64,000 bases of DNA from Holophagaceae bacterium (GTDB lineage Bacteria; Acidobacteriota; Holophagae; Holophagales; Holophagaceae), in contig JADKJH010000003.1 in the NCBI GenBank assembly GCA_016722505.1, positions 372,001-436,000 on the forward strand, written 5' to 3'. Shown here in pieces: positions 17,987-26,114 of this stretch; position 1 is the first letter of the stretch, and every line of letters begins with the position of its first letter. The notes beneath the pieces were generated by a model, which saw only the letters and a program-made list of their open reading frames with translations, was not told where the DNA came from and did not search any database. The position numbers were made by a program, and so were the translations under genes.

Positions 17987-18724
17987 TCAATCAGCAGGTT
18001 CCACGGGGGCTGTCCAACGATAACCAAGGCCCTCCACTGTGACGATCCATTTCTCGCCGAGTTGTTTGCGAAGCTGGCCGATGTGCACGTCCACCGTTCG
18101 GAGGCCGGGACGTGCGTCAGGATCCCAGGCGAGATTCAGCAGCTCTGTGCGTGCGAGGGTATGCCCAGGGCGGCGCCATAGCACTTCAAGAAGGCGGACC
18201 CGCTGCACCCCCAGATCCAATTTCTCACCATCCAACAGGATCTCCATTCGGACACGGTCCAACAGGAAGGGGCCTGAAGATAAGCGAGTCACCTTGGATT
18301 CAGCCAATTTCCGCGTCCTGCGGAGGATAGCCTTCACTCTTCCAAGGAGTTCGAGAATGGAGAAAGGTTTGACGAGGTAGTCGTCCGCGCCCAGAAGGAA
18401 CCCCTGGACCCGCGCGGGTTCTTCCCCCCGGGCGGTGAGTATCAGCACCGGCGTATCATCTCCAGCATCCCGGAGGGAGCGCAGCGCCTGGAACCCGTCC
18501 ATTTCCGGCAGCATAAGGTCGAGGATCAGCAGGTCAGCGGGCTGCTCCCGATGCCGCAAGAGGGCGGGAATCCCATCGTTGAATCCTTCCAGGCAATAGC
18601 CTTCAGAGGTCAAGTCGGAGACCAGAAGGTTGCGGAGATTGGGTTCATCCTCGACAACGAAGATCCGAGGCAGGGCAAGGCCATCGTCAGGTGATTTGAG
18701 ATGGTTTGGAGGAGGGGCCGCCAT
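17987..18724 (-). CDS. OmpR/PhoB-family response regulator
   Basis: 245 residues. N-terminal receiver (about 18-135) with the acidic pair in VVEDEPN, phospho-acceptor Asp in LLILDLMLPEMDGF, Thr in LILTARGEE and Lys in YLVKPFS. C-terminal winged helix DNA-binding domain (about 150-240) with LLEVLWRRPGHTLARTELL and the recognition region RTVDVHIGQLRKQLG, ending in GYRW. It is a DNA-binding transcription regulator. No histidine kinase gene is adjacent, so it is an orphan here. A short N-terminal extension (about 17 residues) precedes the receiver; a later start is possible. Confidence 0.93.
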   Translation of the reverse strand: MAAPPPNHLKSPDDGLALPRIFVVEDEPNLRNLLVSDLTSEGYCLEGFNDGIPALLRHREQPADLLILDLMLPEMDGFQALRSLRDAGDDTPVLILTARGEEPARVQGFLLGADDYLVKPFSILELLGRVKAILRRTRKLAESKVTRLSSGPFLLDRVRMEILLDGEKLDLGVQRVRLLEVLWRRPGHTLARTELLNLAWDPDARPGLRTVDVHIGQLRKQLGEKWIVTVEGLGYRWTAPVEPAD

Positions 18725-18764
18725 GTGGATCGAATGCTTCTTCGAAGGTGTCTGGATGATTGGA

Positions 18765-19262
18765 TCAGCTTTTATCCTCGTTGTCTCTCGGATGGGAGAC
18801 GGGCAGGTACCGCGATTGGATGGGTGAAAAGGCGGTAGCGGCCCTGCGGCGGCCTAAAAAGACTTCTACAAACAGGCGATCTTCAGGGTCAACGGCGCCT
18901 TTGGACCAATGGATCTCAAAGGAATATCCGGATTCAGTCTTGATGCCTGTGGTGGCAGTCAGAGCCACTAAAGGTTTCGCCTTCAATGAGGCGGGCGAAA
19001 GCTTTTTCAATTTTTCTTCCTCACCTGCTTTCACCAGCCAAAAGCGGAAACGAGGTTCGGTTCTGGATTTCAATCCATCCAGCTGGACATTGCCGCTGAG
19101 TTTGGGGTGGAATTTTGGCGCTTGGGTTTCACCGCTGCGATCCTGGACAATTCCAGGACCAAATACCACAGAGGCGTTGATAATCCGTGCGGAAACAGGA
19201 TCCTGAGATGCTTGGAGCATCAAAGGCAGAACTGAAATCACAAGTGAGACGGCCTGTCGCAT
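18765..19262 (-). CDS. Hypothetical exported protein
   Basis: 165 residues with a signal peptide (MRQAVSLVISVLPLMLQAS). The ATG at 19262 follows GGGAG by 5 bases; a GTG at 19274 is less likely. The mature part is mostly predicted beta strands (IINASVVFGPGIVQ, FRFWLVKAGEEEKLKKL, YSFEIHWSKG, LFVEVFLGRRR) and includes DPEDRLFVEV. I recognise no family. It is divergent from gcvT, with a 43-base gap that must contain both promoters. Confidence 0.65.
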   Translation of the reverse strand: MRQAVSLVISVLPLMLQASQDPVSARIINASVVFGPGIVQDRSGETQAPKFHPKLSGNVQLDGLKSRTEPRFRFWLVKAGEEEKLKKLSPASLKAKPLVALTATTGIKTESGYSFEIHWSKGAVDPEDRLFVEVFLGRRRAATAFSPIQSRYLPVSHPRDNEDKS

Positions 19263-19305
19263 GAGTACTCCCACTATTTGTTACTCTGAAATGGATGGAG
19301 GTTCC

Positions 19306-20412
19306 ATGTCAGGAATAAAAAAGACGCCCTTGAACGCTGCCCACCGCGGATTGGGGGCGAAAATGGTGGATTTCGGCGGATGGGACATGCCCGTGCAGTA
19401 TTCCGCGGGCATATTGGCGGAACATGAGGCAGTACGCAACAAGGCCGGGCTCTTCGACGTAAGCCACATGGGCGAACTGCGGGTGGTTGGCAAGGATGCT
19501 CTGAAATACCTTCAATACCTGACACCCAATGATGTATCCGCCCTCAGCATCGGCCAGATCCACTACACAGCATTTCTCTATGAGAACGGCACTTTTGTGG
19601 ATGATCTCCTGATCTACAAAGAAGCCGAGGACGAATTCCTGCTGGTGGTGAATGCAGGGAACATTGAGAAGGATTTCCACTGGGCCTTGGAACATGTGAA
19701 GGGCTTTGATGTCCGCGTGACCAATGAAAGCGACGCCACGGCTGAGGTCGCCCTACAGGGGCCGCTGTCGGAAAAAATCCTGCAACCGCTCTGCGACATT
19801 CCGCTCTGCGAGATGGGTTACTACTATTTCCGCCACGGCAAAGTCGCAGGGGTCCCCGCCTTGGTGAGCCGCACTGGTTACACAGGGGAAGACGGCTTTG
19901 AGGTCTATGTCCCTGCTGAGGCGGCTGAAAAGGTCTGGCACGCGATCATGGATGCCGGATCACCGCTCGGTCTCATTCCTGCAGGACTCGGAGCCCGCAA
20001 CACGCTTCGGCTCGAATGCCGGATGTCCCTTTACGGCCATGAAATCAATGACACCACCAATGCGCTGGAGGCAGGCCTTGGCTGGATCGTTAAGATGGAC
20101 AAGGATGCGGATTTTATCGGTAAGAAGGCGCTGGCATACGCGAAAGCCCAAGGTTTGGAACGCAGGGTCGTAGGGTTCAGGACTGCTGAAAAACGTGACA
20201 TCGCGCGGGATGGAATGTCGGTTGTCCAGAATGGCGAACGCATTGGATATGTCACCAGTGGAGGACCGTGCGCGACTGTGGGGGCGAATATTGGCTTGGC
20301 CTACGTTCCGGTTGCGATGGCTGCGATCGGCGGCAAGATCCAGATTGATATCCGGGGTCGCGCTGTGGAGGCGGAAATCATCCCGACTCCCTTTTACAAA
20401 CGAAAAAAATGA
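19306..20412 (+). CDS. gcvT: Glycine cleavage system T protein (aminomethyltransferase)
   Basis: 368 residues. It transfers the methylene group from aminomethyl-lipoyl-H-protein to tetrahydrofolate and releases ammonia. Signatures: LGAKMVDFGGWDMPVQY, GLFDVSHMGEL, ASRTGYTGEDGFEVY-like SRTGYTGEDGFEVYVP, GLGARNTLRLE and GYVTSGG with a C-terminal barrel. ATG at 19306 is preceded by GGAGG at 5 bases; the in-frame Met at 19261 lies within the divergent promoter gap and is rejected. gcvH follows after 71 bases. The P-protein genes are not in the window. Confidence 0.97.
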   Translation: MSGIKKTPLNAAHRGLGAKMVDFGGWDMPVQYSAGILAEHEAVRNKAGLFDVSHMGELRVVGKDALKYLQYLTPNDVSALSIGQIHYTAFLYENGTFVDDLLIYKEAEDEFLLVVNAGNIEKDFHWALEHVKGFDVRVTNESDATAEVALQGPLSEKILQPLCDIPLCEMGYYYFRHGKVAGVPALVSRTGYTGEDGFEVYVPAEAAEKVWHAIMDAGSPLGLIPAGLGARNTLRLECRMSLYGHEINDTTNALEAGLGWIVKMDKDADFIGKKALAYAKAQGLERRVVGFRTAEKRDIARDGMSVVQNGERIGYVTSGGPCATVGANIGLAYVPVAMAAIGGKIQIDIRGRAVEAEIIPTPFYKRKK

Positions 20413-20483
20413 TTCGCCCCCCTACGATCTAGGGCTCAGGGTCCACCATCACTTACACTTAACTTTTCAGTTTCGGAGGCTTC

Positions 20484-20870
20484 ATGTATCCAGCAGATCT
20501 CAAGTACACCAAGGACCATGAATGGATAAAAATCCAGGGAGATGGCACTGCGTTGGTGGGTATCACGCATTACGCGCAGGATGCCTTGGGCGATGTGGTG
20601 TTCGTTGATCTGCCGGAAGTTGGTGACCAACTCACCCATGGGGATGAATTTGGCACGGTGGAATCCGTGAAGACTGTGTCGGAGCTATTTGCTCCAATCA
20701 GCGGCGCTGTTACTGAATTGAACGCCAGCCTCACCGACCACCCGGAATACGTGAACGAGGATCCCTATGGCAAGGGCTGGATGTTGAAGCTCCAGATCTC
20801 AGGAGCAGCCCAGGCGGATCTCCTGGACGCCACCGCCTACGAGGCGCTGGTGGGTTCGGAAAGCCACTAA
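20484..20870 (+). CDS. gcvH: Glycine cleavage system H protein
   Basis: 128 residues, the normal length. Lipoyl-carrier protein that shuttles the aminomethyl group between P and T proteins. Starts YPADLKYTKDHEWIKI; the lipoylated Lys is in GTVESVKTVSELFAP; the end motif is VNEDPYGKGWMLKL. ATG at 20484 has GGAGG 6 bases upstream. Same strand as gcvT; the following mltD gene begins directly after the stop codon. Confidence 0.97.
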   Translation: MYPADLKYTKDHEWIKIQGDGTALVGITHYAQDALGDVVFVDLPEVGDQLTHGDEFGTVESVKTVSELFAPISGAVTELNASLTDHPEYVNEDPYGKGWMLKLQISGAAQADLLDATAYEALVGSESH

Positions 20871-22901
20871 GTGCCGTTATCCATTGCCCGGCTCTCACTC
20901 CTGTTGGTGGCAGGCGTAGCTCTGGGGGCCCAGATCCCAGCGGTGCTGCAACCCCTGGCGGTAAAATCGGTGGCGCCAGTGGCGGCCTCCGAGGTGCCAG
21001 CGATTCAAAAGCCGCATGATCCGAAACTCCAGGCGCTGACGGGCATACCTAGACTCAAAGCATTGGTGGAAGCTGCCGAGCTCGCCATCAAGGTGGAGGG
21101 CTCAGAGGACTGGGACACCGCCTCGGATCGAAGCGATGAAGCCGAGATCCTTACGGCTGATTGGCCCGATGAGACCATGAGGCAGCCCGAAGTCCTGAGC
21201 CTCTTGGACCGCCTGCATCAGGTCCAAAAGCAGATTGAGAAAGATGAGCCTGGAACTCCCATCGGGCCGGAACCAGGTCTACTCGTGACCGAAGAAGTCA
21301 TAACCCTCAGTGGCGAGGATCTGAGGGCAGAACAGGAGAAAGTGAAGTCGGCGGAGCAGGGCGCTGTATTCGACTTCCCCATTGACTTGAATGACAAGGT
21401 GCTGGGGCTCTTGCACGCCTTCACCAACGAAAAACGCGGCTTCATGGAAAGCGCCCTTTCACGTGCATCCCAGTGGATGCCCATGATCCGCCAAGTCTTC
21501 ACCGAAGAAGGCATCCCCCAGGATTTGGCTTATCTGGCCGTCATTGAATCAGGATTTCGCAATGAGGCCCGCAGCCGCGCCGCAGCGGTGGGGATGTGGC
21601 AGTTCATCCGTTCCACGGGCCGGATCTATGGGCTTACCGGCAACGCCTGGCTGGAGGAGCGCCGTGACCCCGTGAAGGCCACTCGCGCAGCGGCACGCTA
21701 TCTCAAGCGGCTTCGCGAGGTGAGCGGTGACTGGTATCTGGCGCTGGCTGGGTACAACGCCGGCCCGCTAACGCCAGAGCGGGCCATCCAGGCTCTGGGC
21801 ACCCGCAATTACTGGGACATCTATCGCTCCCGGTTCTTGCGCAATGAAACGAAAAATTATGTCCCCTCGCTTTGCGCAGCCATTCTAGTGGGCCGTTTCC
21901 CTGAACGGTACGGGCTGAACGTGACGCAGCTGCGCCCTTATGTCTTTGAAACCGTTAACATCGAGCGCCAGACCAGCTTGACGGTCATCGCGAGGTTGTC
22001 AGGAACCGATGTCAGCACCCTCCGGGAGCTGAATCCTGAACTGCTCCGGGCCACCACACCTCCAGGCCGTTACACCCTGCGAGTGCCTCCTAACATGGCT
22101 GCTCCCACCGCCCGGGCCCTTGCCAAGCTGCCCAGCGGGCAGCTTCTGGAATTCAAGAGCTATGTCATCCGCCGGGGAGATACCCTTGCCAAGGTTGCCG
22201 CCCGCTTCAAAGTGAGCGAGGACGATCTGCTGGCCACGAACGATCTGAATCGCGCCCAATTCCGCCGTGGACGCCGCATTCAGGTGCCGCCTCCCGCCGC
22301 CATTCCTATTGATGACAAAGACCTTCTGTCGAAGGCGGAACGGGCCAAGATACTTGGGGACCAACCACTCCCTGCACTCCCGAGCCTGCCGGGGGATCCG
22401 GCTGCCAAGGTGCCCGTTCCACGGGTGAAAGCCGCTGCGCCCCAAGCCTCTCCTTCCGGAATAGCGCCATCCTTGCCGCCAGCGGGCACAGCTCCGCCCG
22501 ACGTGAAAGCCACCAAGCCCGCCTCTGAACCGCAGCGTCCAGATGCAACACTGCCGCGCTTCTATCAAGCCCAAACGGGGGATACCCTTGCCTCCATCGC
22601 AAAGGCTTTCAGCGTCTCCTTGCCTGAGTTGCAACAGCTCAATCCCGATAGCGTGGCGGGACTGAAAACTGGGGACTCTGTACGCTTACCGGGGACGTCA
22701 AAAGTTTCCAAGGTTGATGTTCCGCCCGTGATTGCAACGCCAACCCAAGCGCCTCAGTTCCATTCCGTCCGGCGCAAGGAGACACTCTTCTCCATTGCCA
22801 ACCGCTACGGCGTGACTGCCGCCCAATTACGGCAATGGAACCATCTCCGCTCCAACCGGGTCCGGGTCGGACAAAGGCTTCGCGTGGCGAGGCCAAATTG
22901 A
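20871..22901 (+). CDS. mltD: MltD-type membrane-bound lytic murein transglycosylase with LysM repeats
   Basis: 676 residues from a GTG immediately after the gcvH stop (TAAGTG). Signal peptide IARLSLLLVAGVALGA. The SLT catalytic domain (about 205-340) has the catalytic Glu in LAVIESGFRNEARS, then AVGMWQFI and LALAGYNAGP. Three LysM modules follow (SYVIRRGDTLAKVAARF, FYQAQTGDTLASIAKAF, FHSVRRKETLFSIANRYG), joined by Pro/Ala-rich linkers. It cleaves peptidoglycan glycan strands in the periplasm. A roughly 180-residue acidic helical region precedes the SLT domain. The GTG start lacks a clear own ribosome binding site, so coupling to gcvH is likely. Confidence 0.93.
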   Translation: MPLSIARLSLLLVAGVALGAQIPAVLQPLAVKSVAPVAASEVPAIQKPHDPKLQALTGIPRLKALVEAAELAIKVEGSEDWDTASDRSDEAEILTADWPDETMRQPEVLSLLDRLHQVQKQIEKDEPGTPIGPEPGLLVTEEVITLSGEDLRAEQEKVKSAEQGAVFDFPIDLNDKVLGLLHAFTNEKRGFMESALSRASQWMPMIRQVFTEEGIPQDLAYLAVIESGFRNEARSRAAAVGMWQFIRSTGRIYGLTGNAWLEERRDPVKATRAAARYLKRLREVSGDWYLALAGYNAGPLTPERAIQALGTRNYWDIYRSRFLRNETKNYVPSLCAAILVGRFPERYGLNVTQLRPYVFETVNIERQTSLTVIARLSGTDVSTLRELNPELLRATTPPGRYTLRVPPNMAAPTARALAKLPSGQLLEFKSYVIRRGDTLAKVAARFKVSEDDLLATNDLNRAQFRRGRRIQVPPPAAIPIDDKDLLSKAERAKILGDQPLPALPSLPGDPAAKVPVPRVKAAAPQASPSGIAPSLPPAGTAPPDVKATKPASEPQRPDATLPRFYQAQTGDTLASIAKAFSVSLPELQQLNPDSVAGLKTGDSVRLPGTSKVSKVDVPPVIATPTQAPQFHSVRRKETLFSIANRYGVTAAQLRQWNHLRSNRVRVGQRLRVARPN

Positions 22902-22928
22902 TCCAAGTCTCCTCTTCCTGATTCGGGC

Positions 22929-22957
22929 TTGAACCTTCTACGGCTTCGTGCGAGACT
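22929..22957 (+). promoter_or_regulatory. Candidate promoter of tRNA-Ala
   Basis: TTGAAC and GAGACT are spaced by 17 bases and end 13 bases before the tRNA 5' end. Motif evidence only. Confidence 0.35.
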
Positions 22958-22970
22958 TTGGGTTCCCCTT

Positions 22971-23046
22971 GGGGCTTTAGCTCAGCTGGGAGAGCGCTTC
23001 CATGGCATGGAAGAGGTCAGCGGTTCGATCCCGCTAAGCTCCACCA
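22971..23046 (+). tRNA. tRNA-Ala (anticodon GGC)
   Basis: 76 nt cloverleaf. Acceptor GGGGCTT pairs with AAGCTCC, D-stem GCTC/GAGC, anticodon stem CTTCC/GGAAG around ATGGCAT, T-stem AGCGG/CCGCT. CCA is encoded. An intrinsic terminator follows directly. Confidence 0.97.
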
Positions 23047-23074
23047 AAAGGCCGCCAAACAGGCGGCCTTTTTC
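23047..23074 (+). terminator. Terminator of tRNA-Ala
   Basis: AAAGGCCGCC and AGGCGGCCTTT form a GC-rich hairpin with a short loop, followed by TTTTT, right after the CCA end. Confidence 0.88.
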
Positions 23075-23084
23075 CTGCCTGGGC

Positions 23085-23220
23085 AAGTCAAGAGTTGAAA
23101 AGTTAAAAAAGTTGAAAAGTTAAAAGTCAACAGCCCCGAATATCAACTCTCATCGCTTAAGCCTCGCCCCCAACTTCTCGACTTCTCGACTTTTCAACTT
23201 TTTTACTTTTTTAACTTCCC
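23085..23220. repeat. Intergenic inverted array of 'GTTGAAAAGTTAAAA' words
   Basis: The left half repeats AGTTGAAAAGTTAAAA-type words; the right half has the reverse complement type (CTTCTCGACTTTTCAACTT). The element ends about 10 bases before the TTG start of the ABC-F gene. A second member of the same word family lies at 41283-41385. Confidence 0.7.
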
Positions 23221-23230
23221 CGGATCCGCA

Positions 23231-25204
23231 TTGCTTGCCTCCCTGAACCATGTCTCGCTCGCCTTCGGCCCCCATGAGGTGCTGAAGGACGTGACCTGGG
23301 CGCTGGAGGAGGGCGAATGCTGGGGCCTCATCGGCCGCAATGGCGCGGGCAAGAGCACGATCTTCAAGCTGCTTCTGGGCCAATTGGAGGCGGACAAAGG
23401 CACGGTCGTAAGGCCTACCAAGGAACGGGGAATCCGGATGGGCCACTACGCCCAGGATCTGGTGCCGGAGTCGGGCGGAACCATCCTGGAAGAGACTTTG
23501 GCTGCCTTCGGCGATGTGGAAAAGCTGCAACACGAAATGCGGGAATTGGAACATCGGATGAGCGAGGCCGGTGTGGATCTCGATGCGGTTCTGGCGCGTT
23601 ATCAGGATGCGACGGAGGCCTTCGAGCGGTTTGATGGCTTCAGCATCCGCGCTCGCGCCGAAAGCATTTTGCAGGCGTTGGGATTCGCGCAGGACCAATT
23701 CGAAAAGCCGGTTGATGCGCTCAGCGGTGGACAAAAGAGCCGCGTGATGCTTGCCAAAGCGATTCTCCAAGGCCAGGACTTGCTGCTGCTGGACGAACCC
23801 ACGAACCATCTGGATCTGCCCTCGCTGCGATGGCTTGAGGATTTTGTCGCCGATAGCACAGCGACAGTGGTGGTTGTCTCCCACGACCGCTACTTTCTGG
23901 ACAAGATCGCCACCAGCATCCTGGAGATCGAGTTGGGCAAAAGCCGGGGCTATGAGGGCAATTACTCGGAATTCATGGAGAAGAAGGAACAGGAGCTGGA
24001 GCTGGCTGAGCGCCATTTCGAGCGCCAGCAGGACTACATCAAAAAACAGGAAGAATATATCCGCCGCAACATCGCGGGCCAGAATACGAAGCAGGCCAGG
24101 GGCCGCCGGACGCATCTGGCCAAGCTGGACCGCATCGCGAATCCACTGCGGGACCGCAGGAAGGTGAAATTCTCCTTCCCTGAAACCACCCGCGGAGGGG
24201 ATGTCGCCCTGGTCCTGGAAAACGCGGCTGTAGGCTGGGATGGCAAGCCTCTGTATAAGCCTTTGGAACAATTGCAGATCAAGCGCGGCCAAAAACTCGG
24301 CATCGTAGGATTGAACGGCACCGGCAAATCCACGCTCTTGAAGGCCATTGCCGGTGAGATCGCCTTCATCACCGGGCAGGCCAGGCTCGGCAGCCAGGTG
24401 AAGATCGGGTATTTCGACCAGCACCATAAAAACCTGGATCCACGGAACAACGTGTTCCAACAGATCCACGCCGTGAATCCGCGGGCGGTGAAGCAAGATG
24501 TGATGGGCTTCCTGGCCAAGTTCAGCTTCCGTGGCGATGAGGTGGAAAAGCCGGTCACGGCGCTGTCCGGAGGTGAGCGGGCGCGGCTCAGCATCGCCAC
24601 CCTGATCCGTGACGGTGTGAACTTACTGCTCCTGGACGAGCCCACCAACCACATGGACATCCCCTCCATGGAGGCGATGGAAGACACCATCTTGAGCTTC
24701 AGCGGCGCGGTGGTGGTGGTGACCCACGATCGATACCTGTTGGGCCGTGTGGCCGACAGCCTGCTGCGCATTCATGAAAACCTGGCCGAATTCCGGGAAG
24801 GTGGTTATGAAGAAAACCAGGATTGGGTGGATTTGGACCTCACCGCAGATGAGCCAGACGAAGAACCAAGTCCCAAGTCCCAAGTCTCAAGTCCAAAGTC
24901 TCAAGTTACAGGTCCCAAGTCTCAGGATTCATCCAAGCCCAGGCCTGTGGATAAGGAGGCCCAGAAAGCTTTCAAGCGGTTGGAGCGAAAGGCACAGGAA
25001 GCCGAGGCCAGGGTGGGCGAATTAGAAGAAAAAATCGCCGCGCTCTCCTCGGAGATGGCCGTTATGGACCCCAACGACTGGCAGGCTTTCACGGCCAAAC
25101 TTGATGAACAAAAAAACATGGAATCTGAACTCGCCTACGCCATGAATGCCTGGGAAGTAGCCCAGGGGGCGCTTGAGATGAACGGTATCAAGGATGAAGG
25201 GTAG
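23231..25204 (+). CDS. ABC-F family ATPase (Uup/EttA-like, ribosome-associated type)
   Basis: 657 residues. Two ABC modules without membrane segments: first Walker A GRNGAGKST, signature LSGGQKSRV and Walker B LLLLDEPTNHLD; second Walker A GLNGTGKST, signature LSGGERARL and Walker B LLLLDEPTNHMD. The charged inter-module linker (about 250-300, rich in E, K and R) is the ABC-F P-site tRNA interaction motif region. The C-terminus is a Uup-like coiled coil (about 575-650), preceded by a linker of SPKSQV repeats encoded by short-word DNA repeats. Such proteins act in translation or DNA transactions. The start is TTG at 23231; an intergenic repeat sits where the ribosome binding site would be. Confidence 0.93.
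   Translation: MLASLNHVSLAFGPHEVLKDVTWALEEGECWGLIGRNGAGKSTIFKLLLGQLEADKGTVVRPTKERGIRMGHYAQDLVPESGGTILEETLAAFGDVEKLQHEMRELEHRMSEAGVDLDAVLARYQDATEAFERFDGFSIRARAESILQALGFAQDQFEKPVDALSGGQKSRVMLAKAILQGQDLLLLDEPTNHLDLPSLRWLEDFVADSTATVVVVSHDRYFLDKIATSILEIELGKSRGYEGNYSEFMEKKEQELELAERHFERQQDYIKKQEEYIRRNIAGQNTKQARGRRTHLAKLDRIANPLRDRRKVKFSFPETTRGGDVALVLENAAVGWDGKPLYKPLEQLQIKRGQKLGIVGLNGTGKSTLLKAIAGEIAFITGQARLGSQVKIGYFDQHHKNLDPRNNVFQQIHAVNPRAVKQDVMGFLAKFSFRGDEVEKPVTALSGGERARLSIATLIRDGVNLLLLDEPTNHMDIPSMEAMEDTILSFSGAVVVVTHDRYLLGRVADSLLRIHENLAEFREGGYEENQDWVDLDLTADEPDEEPSPKSQVSSPKSQVTGPKSQDSSKPRPVDKEAQKAFKRLERKAQEAEARVGELEEKIAALSSEMAVMDPNDWQAFTAKLDEQKNMESELAYAMNAWEVAQGALEMNGIKDEG
24866..24930 (+). repeat. 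In-frame 'CCCAAGTCT' word repeat in the ABC-F linker
   Basis: Six to seven degenerate copies of CCAAGTCCCAAGTCTCAAGT-type words encode SPKSQV repeats between the second ATPase module and the coiled coil. The words resemble the intergenic A/T-rich arrays nearby. Confidence 0.75.
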
Positions 25205-25402
25205 ATCCCGACATTGCCTGAACCCCCACCTAGGCACTAGGTGTAATGAAAGCAGGGTGGGGCAGAACCCAGCGATTGCTGGGATCGCCAAGGTCTCTAG
25301 TGCCACTCCTCCCCGCCGCAGGCGAGGGTGGTGGCAAGTGCAAGAATAAGAAACGCGTCGGACATTCGTGAGAATAAATTCGTGATCATCTGCAACCCGA
25401 CA

Positions 25403-26101
25403 TTAGCGCTGGACCTGGACTTCAATCAGAGCGAAAGCGCTAGGGGCTTCAACGCTTTGGGCACGAACATGAAAAAGATTGCCTGGAAGACGATCAATAG
25501 CTGCAGCACCGTTCCATGAAATCAGGCAAGTGCTCACAGTGTCGTAGGGGGTGAGGCGGATCAAGTCGGGACCCTCGAACCCAGGCTCTACCACAGACCA
25601 TTGAACCCTCCGATTAGTTAAAGGGCTGAGTGTGGCCAGTGGCTCAGGAAAGGATCCCGAAAAATCCCGCTTGATTACGAATGCAGCAGGGGAAACCGAT
25701 ACAGTCACTCCTTTCGGGTCTACAACCTGGACCGTACCCGGTTGGGGTACGTAGTGACTGGTGCCATATTCCGACACGGCTTGCAGATGGAAGGTGCCAG
25801 GCATGGGAGGGGCCGTATATGTCGCAGTTTGGCCGTTTCCAATGGCCAGGACACTGCCACCGTTGGATTCCAGGACGGACCAAGCGGCCGTCCGAAGAAT
25901 TGGTCCCTCGGAGTGAATCTCCGGAACCGCCTGAAAGACCAAGTTCGCGCCAGGTGTCAGGAAAGCTGGACTGGGCTGGACCCAGAGCTTGCCGGGGTCC
26001 GCAGTTTCTTTCGGACCACCTCCACCCCCCCCACAAGCGAGGGTGGAGCCTAGAACAATAATTAGGAAGGCACGGGAAAAATAAGAAGCTGAAAACATCA
26101 T
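25403..26101 (-). CDS. Probable lipoprotein with Ig-like domains, partner of the metzincin-like protease
   Basis: 232 residues beginning MMFSASYFSRAFLIIVLGS. The ATG at 26101 follows GGTGGA; an upstream Met would overlap the protease gene. The signal peptide ends in STLACGGGGGG, a lipobox-like Cys followed by a glycine run, so it is probably lipid-anchored although the -3 residue is not the usual Leu. Two all-beta segments follow, with SPAFLTPGANLVFQA and VTVSVSPAAFVIKRDFSG, typical of bacterial Ig-like folds. It starts 13 bases after the protease stop, so the two are co-transcribed. No recognised function. Confidence 0.7.
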   Translation of the reverse strand: MMFSASYFSRAFLIIVLGSTLACGGGGGGPKETADPGKLWVQPSPAFLTPGANLVFQAVPEIHSEGPILRTAAWSVLESNGGSVLAIGNGQTATYTAPPMPGTFHLQAVSEYGTSHYVPQPGTVQVVDPKGVTVSVSPAAFVIKRDFSGSFPEPLATLSPLTNRRVQWSVVEPGFEGPDLIRLTPYDTVSTCLISWNGAAAIDRLPGNLFHVRAQSVEAPSAFALIEVQVQR

Positions 26102-26114
26102 CAATCCACCAAGG

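Noticed and set aside
19262..19305. Glycine riboswitch before gcvT
   Set aside because: The divergent gap is only 43 bases, far too short for the aptamer.
23150..24496. Long open frame of 448 codons antisense to the ABC-F gene
   Set aside because: The plus strand encodes a full ABC-F ATPase with all motifs; the antisense frame has no recognisable domain and is a by-product of high-GC codon use.
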